Translations under genes and position numbers: made by a program | The notes under the pieces: model-generated | The model's input: the letters and a program-made list of their open reading frames with translations, nothing else | Database searches by the model: none | Told to the model about the DNA's origin: nothing | In this document: positions 21,040 to 29,304 of the stretch, piece after piece | Numbering within the stretch: the stretch's first letter is position 1 | Layout of the letters: every line of letters begins with the position of its first letter | DNA from: Hyphomicrobiales bacterium | GTDB lineage: Bacteria; Pseudomonadota; Alphaproteobacteria; Rhizobiales; Rhizobiaceae | Length of the DNA stretch: 64,000 bases | Direction: 5' to 3' | Assembly: GCA_900471925.1 (NCBI GenBank) | Contig: UCGV01000003.1 | Span: 248,001-312,000 of the forward strand

Positions 21040-21230
21040 AAGCCGGGGCGTGGCAATAAGTTCTTTTCAACAAAGCGATCCCCAAGCGAGGCACCATCCC
21101 TACCCCCGGCGCCGCCTCGCAAGGGTGCCTTTGCAAATACCCGCCGGCTTGGGTTTCGACCCTGCGTCGCTGACGGAAGCAAAGAGCAAGAAGGCAGGAG
21201 CGCCCCCAGCTCCTGCCTTCTTAATTTTTG
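21040..21230 (+). ncRNA. candidate structured RNA of unknown class
   Basis: On the plus strand, AAGCCGG (21040-21046) can pair with CCGGCTT (21144-21150), enclosing GCGAGGC / GCCTCGC and the alternative AGGCACC / GGTGCCT. Next comes a GGGT-TTCG-ACCC hairpin, then a 12-base-pair terminator with a T run. Stacked inverted repeats ending in a terminator, with no coding frame, suggest a small RNA of up to about 190 bases. I see none of the signature sequences of tmRNA, RNase P RNA or SRP RNA. A 6S-like RNA is possible but not shown. The 5' end is a guess. Confidence 0.3.
21190..21230 (+). terminator. Rho-independent terminator in dnaG upstream region
   Basis: GAAGGCAGGAGC and GCTCCTGCCTTC form a perfect 12-base-pair stem with a 7-base loop (GCCCCCA), followed on the plus strand by TTAATTTTT. 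On the minus strand the T run is weaker. No annotated gene lies upstream on the plus strand, so it probably ends a non-coding transcript or insulates dnaG from the gene at 21416. Confidence 0.75.
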
Positions 21231-21415
21231 GGGCCTGGTCCAGCAAAAGTGTACAGCTGTCCTGCTGCCGGGATTGCGCAAAAGCACGAAATGCTTGTCC
21301 GCCTCGCCCTGACCCTTTGTTGAGTTTTACCTTACCGGTTAACCCCCAAGCTACAAAAGCATTGACTCGTCCAACGGGCGTGGCAAATGAATGCGCAAAA
21401 CTCCTGGACAGCGCT

Positions 21416-22312
21416 ATGGCCTACTCCGCAGAAAAGCTTGCAGCAGACGATAATTTTCTGGCTGCGATCGTTCATTGTGCCAATCAGATGCTCGCGATCT
21501 ATCGCGAGAGCCCGCGTATTGCCTCTATCTTTGCCGCGCAGCAGCGCTGGCTGATGGCCCATGCGGGTTTTGCCCTCTATTACGGCTATCCCGGCGATGA
21601 AAAGCGCGGCCTCTATTCCGGCCGCTTCATCGATTTCGCCATCCAGAACAAGATCGCCAGTCGCAACACCGCGGCTGCCTTCGTGCAGGAGATGCTCGCC
21701 TATCGTTTCCTGCGTCCCGTTCCCGGCGAAGACAAGCGCACCCGCTACCTCGAGCCGACCGAAACGGCCGAGCATCATTTCATGAAATGGCTCATCGCTC
21801 ATCTGATGATTCTCGACAGTCTCGATGGCGGCAGCCGTGCGGAAAAGATGACGGCCGAACCCACTTTGATCGCCCGTATCCAGCCGATTATTGCGAAACG
21901 GATCATCGAAACCGAGGCCGTGCGCGATCCCGGCACCACCTTCAACCTTTTCAACTGGGCCAATTCCGGCGGCCTGGTGATGGACTATCTGATTTCCCGC
22001 CTGCAGGGCTTTCCGCGTTCCGCCGAGCGGGTGAGCGTCGGCCCGCTGTCGCTGCGCGAGATCCGCGATCAGTTCATGATTTCCAACACGCATCTGAAGC
22101 GTCTGCTGACACAGGCTGCCGATATGGGAAGCGTGGGCTGGACAGAAGTGCCGCGAAAGGGCGATTTCTGGCTCTCCGGCGGCTTCGTGCTCGAATACTG
22201 GAATTACCAGGCGGCGAAATTCGCCATCATCGATGCTGCCGCCGAAGAGGTGCTCGGGCCTGCGGTCGATGAACAACCACAGGCGAGACGGCTTATTTCA
22301 GCAGTTCTTTGA
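21416..22312 (+). CDS. hypothetical protein, possible tandem winged-helix regulator
   Basis: The 298-residue protein has no family name that I recognise. Two regions look like winged-helix DNA-binding units: residues about 80-125, with a MarR-like recognition helix and wing ending in DKRTRYLEPTE, and residues about 215-265, LSLREIRDQFMISNTHLKRLLTQA followed by a wing-like Gly-Asp-Phe turn. No signal peptide is present. The ATG at 21416 is the first good start, with GGA 10 bases upstream; the frame extends to 21050 through the RNA-like region. Its end overlaps yqeY by 20 bases in convergent orientation. Confidence 0.72.
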   Translation: MAYSAEKLAADDNFLAAIVHCANQMLAIYRESPRIASIFAAQQRWLMAHAGFALYYGYPGDEKRGLYSGRFIDFAIQNKIASRNTAAAFVQEMLAYRFLRPVPGEDKRTRYLEPTETAEHHFMKWLIAHLMILDSLDGGSRAEKMTAEPTLIARIQPIIAKRIIETEAVRDPGTTFNLFNWANSGGLVMDYLISRLQGFPRSAERVSVGPLSLREIRDQFMISNTHLKRLLTQAADMGSVGWTEVPRKGDFWLSGGFVLEYWNYQAAKFAIIDAAAEEVLGPAVDEQPQARRLISAVL

Positions 22313-22745
22313 CGGCGCCCGAAGCCTTGGCGAAATCCATCTGGCCGGCGTAACGCTCCTTGAGCGCAGCCATGATCTTGCCCATGTCCTTCGGCCCCTC
22401 GGCGCCAACTTCCTTGATGATCGCTGCGATATTGGCGCGCACTTCATCATCTGAAAGCTGCTTCGGCAGAAAATCCTGGATGACGGCGATTTCAGCGCGT
22501 TCCTTCGCGGCCAGCTCCGGGCGGGCGTTATCCTCGTAGATCTTGGCCGACTCATCGCGCTGCTTGACCATCTTGGCAAGAATCTGCAGCACTTCCTCGT
22601 CACCCGCCTCTTCCTTGCCGGCGCCGCGGTTGGCGATGTCGCGATCCTTGATCGCAGCCTGGATGAGGCGGATGGTGCCTAGACGCTCCATCTTCTTTGC
22701 CTTCATGGCCTCTTTGAGCTCGGTGACGAGTTGATCGCGCAGCAT
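22293..22745 (-). CDS. yqeY: GatB/YqeY domain-containing protein
   Basis: The 150-residue protein matches the YqeY family, which shares the tRNA-binding C-terminal domain of GatB (helical, with FLPKQLSDDEV near residue 95 and a lysine-rich N-terminal helix pair). The family is linked to tRNA-dependent amidation or tRNA handling, but its role is not settled. yqeY is commonly found beside dnaG and rpoD in alphaproteobacteria, which fits here. The ATG at 22745 has AAAAGGAG 7 bases upstream. Confidence 0.92.
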   Translation of the reverse strand: MLRDQLVTELKEAMKAKKMERLGTIRLIQAAIKDRDIANRGAGKEEAGDEEVLQILAKMVKQRDESAKIYEDNARPELAAKERAEIAVIQDFLPKQLSDDEVRANIAAIIKEVGAEGPKDMGKIMAALKERYAGQMDFAKASGAVKELLK

Positions 22746-23009
22746 GTGTTTACTCCTTTTAGAATGGCGCTTCATAAACCAGGCTGATGCGTGCGATCAA
22801 ATAAATTGCGAGAATCCCGGCAATATCGGCAGGAAAAGTGCCGCATTCCGCGGTACAAAGATTGACCTGAGCCAAGAGCGTGGCTATCTACCGCCACCTG
22901 CACCAAAATTCGTGATCAGGCGTCAAACGCGGCCAAAGCCGCGCGCCTGCACCTGCGAGATCAAATGGCCGGCTCGCGTTTTTAGAACGCCAGGCCCGCC
23001 GGAAACGGG

Positions 23010-24221
23010 ATGAAGATGACCGCGACAGCACCCTGGACAACCGAAAAGCCGACCGCACTGCTCGTTCTTGCCGACGGCACCGTGATCGAAGGCAAGGGCA
23101 TCGGCGCGACCGGCAAGGTTCAGGCCGAAGCGGTCTTCAACACGGCTCTGACCGGCTACGAGGAAATCCTCACCGATCCTTCCTATCTCGGCCAGATCGT
23201 CACCTTCACCTTTCCGCATATCGGCAATATCGGCACCAATGAAGAAGACATCGAAGACCTGACGCCGGCAGCACGCCACGGCGCGGTCGGCGTCATCTTC
23301 AAGGCAGACATCACCGAGCCCTCGAACTACCGCGCCGCCAAGGATCTCGATGCCTGGCTGAAGGCTCGCGGCATCATCGGCCTCTGCGGCATCGACACGC
23401 GTGCCCTGACCGCCTGGATCCGTGAAAACGGCTCGCCGAACGCTGTCATCGCACACGACCCCGCAGGCAATTTCGATGTCGAAGCGCTGAAGGCTGAAGC
23501 CAAGGCATGGAGCGGCCTCGAAGGCCTCGATCTCGCCAAGATCGCTTCGTCTGGCCAGTCTTCGCAGTGGTCGCAGACCCCGTGGGTCTGGAACGAAGGC
23601 TACGGCGAACTCGGCGCTGACGACTCCAAGTATCATGTCGTCTGCCTTGACTACGGTGTGAAGCGCAACATCCTGCGCCTGTTCGCCGGTCTCGACTGCA
23701 AGGTCACCGTCCTGCCGGCAACGACGAGCGCCGATGACGTGCTTGCCCTGCAGCCCGACGGCATCTTCCTTTCAAACGGCCCGGGCGACCCGGCCGCAAC
23801 AGGCGAATATGCCGTTCCCGTCATCAAGGAACTGATCAAGACCGATATCCCGGTCTTCGGCATCTGCCTCGGTCACCAGATGCTGGGCCTCGCACTCGGC
23901 GCCAAGACCGAGAAAATGCACCAGGGCCACCACGGCGCCAACCATCCGGTGAAGGATCACACGACCGGCAAGGTCGAGATCGTCTCGATGAACCATGGCT
24001 TCGCGGTCGACACGAAGTCGCTGCCTGAAGGTGTTGAGGAGACTCACGTTTCGCTTTTCGACGGCACCAATTGCGGCCTGCGCGTCCTCGGCAAGTCGGT
24101 CTTCTCGGTCCAGCATCACCCGGAAGCCTCCCCCGGCCCGCAGGACAGCCACTACCTCTTCCGCCGCTTCGTCAACATGGTGCGCGAGAAGAAGGGCGAA
24201 CCGGCGCTCGCCGAACGCTAA
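23010..24221 (+). CDS. carA: carbamoyl-phosphate synthase small subunit
   Basis: The 403-residue protein is the glutamine-hydrolysing subunit of carbamoyl-phosphate synthase, which feeds ammonia to CarB for pyrimidine and arginine synthesis. It has the N-terminal small-subunit domain (residues about 15-150) and a class I glutaminase domain with the nucleophile Cys in FGICLGHQML and the His/Glu pair in QHHPEASPGP. The start at 23010 is followed by a second in-frame ATG two codons on; both are served by GGAAACGGG. carB lies 8.5 kb downstream instead of adjacent. Confidence 0.97.
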   Translation: MKMTATAPWTTEKPTALLVLADGTVIEGKGIGATGKVQAEAVFNTALTGYEEILTDPSYLGQIVTFTFPHIGNIGTNEEDIEDLTPAARHGAVGVIFKADITEPSNYRAAKDLDAWLKARGIIGLCGIDTRALTAWIRENGSPNAVIAHDPAGNFDVEALKAEAKAWSGLEGLDLAKIASSGQSSQWSQTPWVWNEGYGELGADDSKYHVVCLDYGVKRNILRLFAGLDCKVTVLPATTSADDVLALQPDGIFLSNGPGDPAATGEYAVPVIKELIKTDIPVFGICLGHQMLGLALGAKTEKMHQGHHGANHPVKDHTTGKVEIVSMNHGFAVDTKSLPEGVEETHVSLFDGTNCGLRVLGKSVFSVQHHPEASPGPQDSHYLFRRFVNMVREKKGEPALAER

Positions 24222-24258
24222 GGGCAGCTTCGGGCTCCAGCCCTACGATTGAAAATCG

Positions 24259-24285
24259 CGACCTCCCCGCCTGCCGAGGAGGTCG
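24259..24285 (+). terminator. possible terminator after carA
   Basis: CGACCTCC and GGAGGTCG form a perfect 8-base-pair stem with an 11-base loop, 37 bases after the carA stop. No T run follows, so this may be an RNA-end-protecting or inefficient terminator. Confidence 0.4.
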
Positions 24286-24355
24286 TCTGCATCAGACTCC
24301 CCCTGAAGAACACGTTTTATCGCGCCAACCCGTCTCGTAGCCCTGGAGCCGCGAC

Positions 24356-24859
24356 ATGTCTGACGGAATGATCAAATTGCTGACGCCTGACGATGCCGAA
24401 GTTTTCAGGCTTATCAGGCTTGAAGCCTTGCGCACCGATCCCGGCGCCTTTTCCAGCCGCGCGGAAGATTGGGAGATACTATCCCTTGGCGAATGGCGCA
24501 GGCGGTTGATCGAAACGCCTGTTTTCGTTGCTTTCGAGCATGATGAACCGGTCGCGATCATGGGGCTGATGTGGCAGAAGCCGAGCAAGATGACGCACCG
24601 GGCGACCCTCATCATGGTCTATGTGCGCGCCACCCAGCGCGGAACCGGCCTCGCTCGCAAACTTCTGCATTATGTGATGGACCATGCTGCCGCCCATGGC
24701 ATCAGGCAGCTCGAACTGGCGGTCAATGCGGATAATCCCATCGCACGCCGTTTCTACGAGCGCGCAGGTTTTGCCGAGATGGGCCGAATTCCGGGGGGAT
24801 TTATCCAGGACGGCATGGAGATCGACGAGATCTTGATGTCTCGCCGCCTAGACATCTAG
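24356..24859 (+). CDS. GNAT family N-acetyltransferase
   Basis: The 167-residue protein has the GCN5-related acetyltransferase fold: a central acetyl-CoA-binding motif A (VYVRATQRGTGLARKLLHYV, an R/Q-x-x-G-x-G/A pattern) and the C-terminal motif B with ARRFYERAGFAEMGR. The acceptor substrate is unknown. It lies alone after carA and ends before a strong terminator. Confidence 0.9.
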   Translation: MSDGMIKLLTPDDAEVFRLIRLEALRTDPGAFSSRAEDWEILSLGEWRRRLIETPVFVAFEHDEPVAIMGLMWQKPSKMTHRATLIMVYVRATQRGTGLARKLLHYVMDHAAAHGIRQLELAVNADNPIARRFYERAGFAEMGRIPGGFIQDGMEIDEILMSRRLDI

Positions 24860-24916
24860 TCTTCCAAGGTGCAGCGCACAAAAGGACACTCAAGGTTCGG
24901 CTTCCGCGTTACAATG

Positions 24917-24937
24917 GCCCGTTCAGACGGGCTTTTT
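24917..24937 (+). terminator. Rho-independent terminator after the GNAT gene
   Basis: GCCCGT-TCAG-ACGGGC forms a perfect hairpin followed by five T residues, 57 bases after the acetyltransferase stop and directly before the SoxR-box promoter of the next gene. Confidence 0.85.
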
Positions 24938-24950
24938 CTCGATCCGCATA

Positions 24951-24981
24951 TTGACCTCAACTTAACTTGAGGAATTACAGA
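24951..24981 (+). promoter_or_regulatory. SoxR-box promoter of the monooxygenase gene
   Basis: CCTCAACTTAACTTGAGG at 24955-24972 is an 18-base inverted repeat that differs by one base from the canonical SoxR box CCTCAAGTTAACTTGAGG. It lies in the spacer between TTGACC (-35, 24951-24956) and TACAGA (-10, 24976-24981). The spacer is 19 bases long, the over-long spacing typical of MerR/SoxR-activated promoters. The monooxygenase start is 35 bases downstream of the -10. Confidence 0.88.
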
Positions 24982-25015
24982 TCTGCCTGCAACAATTAAA
25001 AGCAGGAGAAACTGG

Positions 25016-25336
25016 ATGAGCGGTGCGTTCTACCGAATAGACAAATTCATCGTGCCGGCTGCGGCGCGGGAGGAATTTCTGGTCAATGTGATGATGACCC
25101 ATAAAGTGCTGGAGGCACAGGACGGCTTCATTGGTCACGAGGTGCTGGAACAGATCGCCGGCCCGGGCGAATTCAATTTCGTGACCATTGCCCGTTGGGA
25201 AAGCGCCGATGTCGTGGAGCGTGTGAAGGCAGCGGTGGCTGCCGCTCACAAGGCTGCCAATTTCGATCCGCAGGCCATGTTTGCGCGTCTCGGCATTCGC
25301 GCCGATATTGCCAGCTACAAGCCTGTGGCTGCCTGA
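25016..25336 (+). CDS. antibiotic biosynthesis monooxygenase (ABM) family protein
   Basis: The 106-residue protein is a single ABM ferredoxin-like domain (DKFIVPAAAREEF at the start, then FIGHEVLEQ and FVTIARWES), a family of cofactor-free quinone or polyketide oxygenases that work as dimers. AGGAG lies 8 bases before the start. The promoter carries a SoxR box, which points to a role in handling redox-cycling quinones or phenazines. SoxR-controlled ABM monooxygenases are known from Pseudomonas and Streptomyces. No soxR gene lies in this window. Confidence 0.9.
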   Translation: MSGAFYRIDKFIVPAAAREEFLVNVMMTHKVLEAQDGFIGHEVLEQIAGPGEFNFVTIARWESADVVERVKAAVAAAHKAANFDPQAMFARLGIRADIASYKPVAA

Positions 25337-25360
25337 TGATGAACGGCTATGACGGCCGGC

Positions 25361-26764
25361 TCAAACAGCGGCCGTCATGCCCTCGCGGCGAACGAGAATG
25401 TAGAAGCGCGCACACAGCATGGCAGCCGCTGCCGCAAGCCCTACGAGAAAGCCGAGCCAGATGCCGAGTCCGCCGAGGCCGAGCGGGAAGGCAAAGGCCC
25501 AGGCGAGGAAGAAGCCGATCGGCCAATAGGCGATCAGCGCCATGATCATCGGCACGCGCGCATCCTTCAAGCCGCGCAACAGGCCGCTGGCAATCGCCTG
25601 CAGGCCATCCACGAACTGGAAGAGGCCGGCGATCACGATCAGCGGTCCGGCATAGGCCAGAACCTGTTGCGCTTCCGGCAGGTGAACATCGAGGAACAGC
25701 CGGGCCAGCACCTGCGGTATGGTCGCGAAAATGATGCTGCCGATGATCGATGTCGCGCTGGCAATGACCAGTACGGTGATTGCGGCGCGCACCAGCACGG
25801 CATGATTGCCCTGCCCATGCGCCACGCCGACACGCACCGTCGCCGCCTGGCCGAGGCCGAGCGGGATCATGAAGGCCATCGAGGCCCACTGCAGGGCGAT
25901 GCCATGAGCGGCAAGCTCGATCGTACCGATCCGGCCCATCAGTAGCGAGGCGGCGGTAAACAGGCTGACTTCGGCCAGGATGGTAATGCTGATCGGCAAG
26001 CCGAGACGGATGACCTCGAAGAAGGCATGCCAGTCCGGCTTCCAGAAGCGCACGAAGATCTCGTAGCGCCGCGTCTCCTCCCTGCCCTGCACATAGGACA
26101 GGATGAAGAGGAAGCCCGCCGTCTGCACGACGACCGATACGATCGCAGCTCCCTCCAACCCCATGACCGGGAAGCCAAAATGGCCGAGCACCAGAATGTA
26201 GGCGCCGATCGCGTTCAGCACCAGCATGGCGATCGTGACCTGGAGAATGATGCCGGCCTTGCCGATGGCGCTGACCAGCGCGCGCATGACATTGTAGAGC
26301 AAGGCCGAGAACACGCCGAACTCACCGATGATGATGTAACCATGGGCGAGCTTCGCAACGCCGGGCTCCTGGCCGAAATAGCGCAGGATCGCCTCCGAAT
26401 TATAGAAGGCCGGCTGCATCAGCAGCCAGTAGCAGATGACCACCCAGAGACCCATGCGCAGCGACCGGCGCACCGTCACCACATCGCCGCGGCCATAGGC
26501 CTGCGCCACCATCGGAATGACAGCAATGGCAAAGCCCGAGCCGAAGATCAGGATGGTGAACAGGAACTGCGCCGAAAGCACCATGGCTGCGAGGTTTTCA
26601 GCGCCGAGCTGGCCGACGATCATCACGTCGGTCATGCCGATGCCGAACTGCGCCAACTGCGCGCCGATCAGCGGAACGCCGAGCGTCAGGGTTGCGCGGA
26701 TATGCGCAGACCAGCGGTTGTCGGTGACAGGCGCGGCAGTGCGCACCTCGATCGGCGTGTCCAT
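25361..26764 (-). CDS. MATE family efflux transporter
   Basis: The 467-residue membrane protein has about 12 hydrophobic segments in two MATE repeats, starting with PLIGAQLAQFGIGMTDVMIVG (first repeat) and a matching LGLPISITILAEVSLF element in the second. MATE proteins export cationic drugs and metabolites using H+ or Na+ gradients; this one is nearest the NorM type. The ATG at 26764 has AGGAA 9 bases upstream. It converges with the SoxR-box monooxygenase gene, 24 bases apart. Confidence 0.93.
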   Translation of the reverse strand: MDTPIEVRTAAPVTDNRWSAHIRATLTLGVPLIGAQLAQFGIGMTDVMIVGQLGAENLAAMVLSAQFLFTILIFGSGFAIAVIPMVAQAYGRGDVVTVRRSLRMGLWVVICYWLLMQPAFYNSEAILRYFGQEPGVAKLAHGYIIIGEFGVFSALLYNVMRALVSAIGKAGIILQVTIAMLVLNAIGAYILVLGHFGFPVMGLEGAAIVSVVVQTAGFLFILSYVQGREETRRYEIFVRFWKPDWHAFFEVIRLGLPISITILAEVSLFTAASLLMGRIGTIELAAHGIALQWASMAFMIPLGLGQAATVRVGVAHGQGNHAVLVRAAITVLVIASATSIIGSIIFATIPQVLARLFLDVHLPEAQQVLAYAGPLIVIAGLFQFVDGLQAIASGLLRGLKDARVPMIMALIAYWPIGFFLAWAFAFPLGLGGLGIWLGFLVGLAAAAAMLCARFYILVRREGMTAAV

Positions 26765-26905
26765 GACACTATTCCTGTAGTTGGGTCTGTTTAGGCCGCA
26801 TTGCGGCAAAATATCCTTGTCGCCTTAGACGAAACTCACGCAAACAACCACCCCAAAAGAGGCAAATGCTGAAAAATTCATCACGGCTTCACGTTTTTTG
26901 ATGAG

Positions 26906-28153
26906 TTACTCGGCCGCGTTGAAGACCTGTGCCGGGGCGCTCGACGTCCGCACGCGCGTCAGAAATACAACCGCGGCCACGAGGATGAATAACGCCGCCA
27001 GCAGATAGGGGGCACCGGCAAAGATGACCGGCGCATCCGGCTTGGTGAAATAGCCGAACATCTGCGTGAAGATCAGCGGGCCGATGATCGTGGTGAGGCT
27101 GCTGATGCTGGTCAGCGCGCCCTGAAGCTCACCTTGAGCCGATGGCGGCACCTTGCCGGCCGCGATACTGCGCAGCGGCGGATCGGCGACGTTCTCCATG
27201 ATGGTGACCACGATCACGGTATAGACGACCCAGCCCTCCCAGGCGAAAGCATAACCCGTGAGCGCAAGCATCGAGAAACACAGGCCGAGCAGTGCCGTCT
27301 TCCATTCTCCCAGCACCGGCACGACGCGCGGCAGGACCAGCCCCATGACGAGCGCGGCACCAATTCCGTAAATGCCGAGCGACAGGCCGATCTGCCCCTC
27401 GCTCCAACCGTAGCGAAAGGTCGATACGAAAGCCCAGACGGAGGGATAAACGGCATGCGCCAGGAAAAACAGGAACATGACGAGGCAGACCCAGCCGATT
27501 CCAGGATAATGCCGCATCTGCCGCAGCGTGCCGAGCGGATTGGCACGCTTCCATTCGAACCGCCGGCGGTTCTTCTGGTCGAGCGTTTCCGGCAGCAGGA
27601 AACAGGCTGCAACGAAATTGACGAAGGAAAGCGCCGCTGCGCCAAAGAAGGGAACGCGTGGCCCGAACTCGCCGAGAAAGCCGCCAATGACAGGCCCGAC
27701 GGTGAAGCCGACACCGAAGGCAATGCCGATCAGCCCGAAATTCTTGGCGCGGTTCTCCTCGTTGCTGATGTCGGCAATATAGGCTGAACAGGTCGCGAAA
27801 CTGCCGCCGCTGATGCCGGCGAGCACGCGGCCGACGAAAAGCATCCAGTAGCTGGTGGCAACCGCACAGATGAAATTGTCGAAGGCGAAAGTCAGCACCG
27901 ATAGAAGCAGGATCGGCCGCCGCCCGAAACGGTCGCTCAAATTGCCGAGCAGTGGCGCAAACAGGAACTGCATCAGCGAATAGATCAGCATCAGCCAGCC
28001 GCCATCCACGGCCGCATCGCTGATCGTGCCGCCGGTCAGTTGCTCCAGATAGACGGGAAGCACCGGCAGGATGATCGCAATGCCGATAATATCAAGGAAG
28101 AGGATGACGAAGACCAGGAAAAGGCCGCGGCGAACGAATTTCGGATCGAGCAT
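26906..28153 (-). CDS. TCR/Tet family MFS exporter
   Basis: The 415-residue protein has 12 predicted membrane helices and the major-facilitator motif A between helices 2 and 3 (GNLSDRFGRRPILLLS). Helix 5 carries the drug:H+ antiporter motif C-like GFTVGPVIGGFLGEFG. It resembles TetA-type exporters, but similarity alone does not show tetracycline export. No TetR gene is next to it; a LysR gene lies upstream on the same strand, 134 bases away. Confidence 0.9.
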   Translation of the reverse strand: MLDPKFVRRGLFLVFVILFLDIIGIAIILPVLPVYLEQLTGGTISDAAVDGGWLMLIYSLMQFLFAPLLGNLSDRFGRRPILLLSVLTFAFDNFICAVATSYWMLFVGRVLAGISGGSFATCSAYIADISNEENRAKNFGLIGIAFGVGFTVGPVIGGFLGEFGPRVPFFGAAALSFVNFVAACFLLPETLDQKNRRRFEWKRANPLGTLRQMRHYPGIGWVCLVMFLFFLAHAVYPSVWAFVSTFRYGWSEGQIGLSLGIYGIGAALVMGLVLPRVVPVLGEWKTALLGLCFSMLALTGYAFAWEGWVVYTVIVVTIMENVADPPLRSIAAGKVPPSAQGELQGALTSISSLTTIIGPLIFTQMFGYFTKPDAPVIFAGAPYLLAALFILVAAVVFLTRVRTSSAPAQVFNAAE

Positions 28154-28287
28154 GATGCATCTCTACAGCTGATACTTTCTGGAAAGACGATCTCGTCGCC
28201 GGCTTTATGACATAGCTGATTGAGACAAGCGAAACAATCCGTGAACATTTCAATGTTCTTGATGAAGTGCCCGTCGCAACTGATCAA

Positions 28288-29193
28288 TCAGGACGGTTTT
28301 CGCTGTTCCATGCGCACGAAATCGACAAAGGCGCGAAGCGGCGCCGGCATATGGTGACGGCTCTGGTAGTAGAGGAACGGGCCGGAAAATTCGCTGTCCC
28401 ACTCTTTCAGGATCGGCACCAGCCGGCCATTCGCAATGCTTGGCGCAAGCACTTCCTCGAAGGTTCTGATGATCCCGAGGCCAGCGAGCGCTGCTTCGAT
28501 TTCCATCTCCACCGCATTGGCGATAACAGGGCCAGACGGCGTGATGACGACCGTCTCCTCGCCGCGCTCGAATTCCCACGGCAGCGACGCCCCGCTCAGG
28601 AACCGGTGGCGGATGCAGCTATGCTCCAGCAGATCTCGCGGATGAAGCGGCACGCCCCTCCTTTCCAGATAGGCGGGAGCAGCGGCTGTGACATAGCGCT
28701 GCCGGCGCGGGCCGATCGGCACGGCGATCATGTCGCGCTCCAGCCGCTCGTCATAACGCACACCGGCATCGAAGCCGGCGGCCAGAACGTCGATGAAATT
28801 ATCATCAGCGATGATTTCCAGCGTCACCTGCGGGTAGAGCACCAGGAACCGAGCAGCGAGATTGGCCATGAATAGCTTCACCGCAATACTGGGCACATTG
28901 AGCTTGAGGGTCCCCGCCGGATTGTCGCGAAAACTGTCGAGCTGGCCGAGTGCTGCCGCCACGTCCGAAAGCGCCGGCGCCAGCCGCTCGAGCAGTTGTT
29001 CGCCTGCTGCCGTCAACGTGACCGAACGCGTCGTGCGATTGAGAAGCCGCACACCAAGCCGTTCTTCCAGACGCCGCAGAGAATCACTGAGCGACGAGGC
29101 CGAAACCCCACGTCTGCGCGCTGCAGAGCGGAAGCTGCGCTCCCTTGCAATTGCAGCAAAGGCATCCAGATCACTGAGGGGAAGATCATCCAT
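28288..29193 (-). CDS. LysR family transcriptional regulator
   Basis: The 301-residue protein has an N-terminal LysR winged helix (residues about 5-65; FRSAARRRGVSASSLSDSLRRLE) and a C-terminal type 2 periplasmic-binding-like effector domain. It is divergent from the aldo/keto reductase gene at 29305, and the region between them holds an inverted repeat that could be its operator. The natural target is therefore the reductase gene; the effector is unknown. Confidence 0.92.
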   Translation of the reverse strand: MDDLPLSDLDAFAAIARERSFRSAARRRGVSASSLSDSLRRLEERLGVRLLNRTTRSVTLTAAGEQLLERLAPALSDVAAALGQLDSFRDNPAGTLKLNVPSIAVKLFMANLAARFLVLYPQVTLEIIADDNFIDVLAAGFDAGVRYDERLERDMIAVPIGPRRQRYVTAAAPAYLERRGVPLHPRDLLEHSCIRHRFLSGASLPWEFERGEETVVITPSGPVIANAVEMEIEAALAGLGIIRTFEEVLAPSIANGRLVPILKEWDSEFSGPFLYYQSRHHMPAPLRAFVDFVRMEQRKPS

Positions 29194-29232
29194 TGTGCAC
29201 TTTGTCGTACGACCTGTTCGAAACTATCCGAA

Positions 29233-29258
29233 TTATCGCACAAACCTCATTGCGATAA
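29233..29258. promoter_or_regulatory. candidate LysR operator between LysR and aldo/keto reductase genes
   Basis: TTATCGCA (29233-29240) and TGCGATAA (29251-29258) form a perfect 8-base inverted repeat with a 10-base spacer, 46 bases before the reductase start. LysR proteins bind interrupted palindromes of this size in divergent promoters, often with the T-N11-A core, which this repeat contains. Confidence 0.6.
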
Positions 29259-29304
29259 AACCGCATCCGAAGACGCCATTGTGGCGCCGCTGAAGGAGAA
29301 GAAG

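Larger units (their letters stand above)
20681..21415. other. long non-coding stretch upstream of dnaG
   Basis: These 735 bases separate dnaG from the divergent gene at 21416. The part from about 20820 to 21060 is rich in A and T and should hold the dnaG promoter; a TTGACA occurs at 20843-20848 on the plus strand. The part from 21040 to 21230 has many inverted repeats and ends in a strong terminator (listed separately). Frames through the region lack ribosome sites and known domains, so I treat it as non-coding. Confidence 0.55.

Noticed and set aside
20794..21312. 172-codon plus-strand frame upstream of 21416
   Set aside because: Runs through the inverted repeats and the terminator, lacks a ribosome site and has a low-complexity Ser/Pro/Arg translation. 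A non-coding RNA explains the sequence better.
21325..21345. CtrA-like half-sites near TTAACC upstream of 21416
   Set aside because: Spacing between TTAC and TTAA is 8, not the 7 bases of the CtrA consensus, and one half-site deviates.
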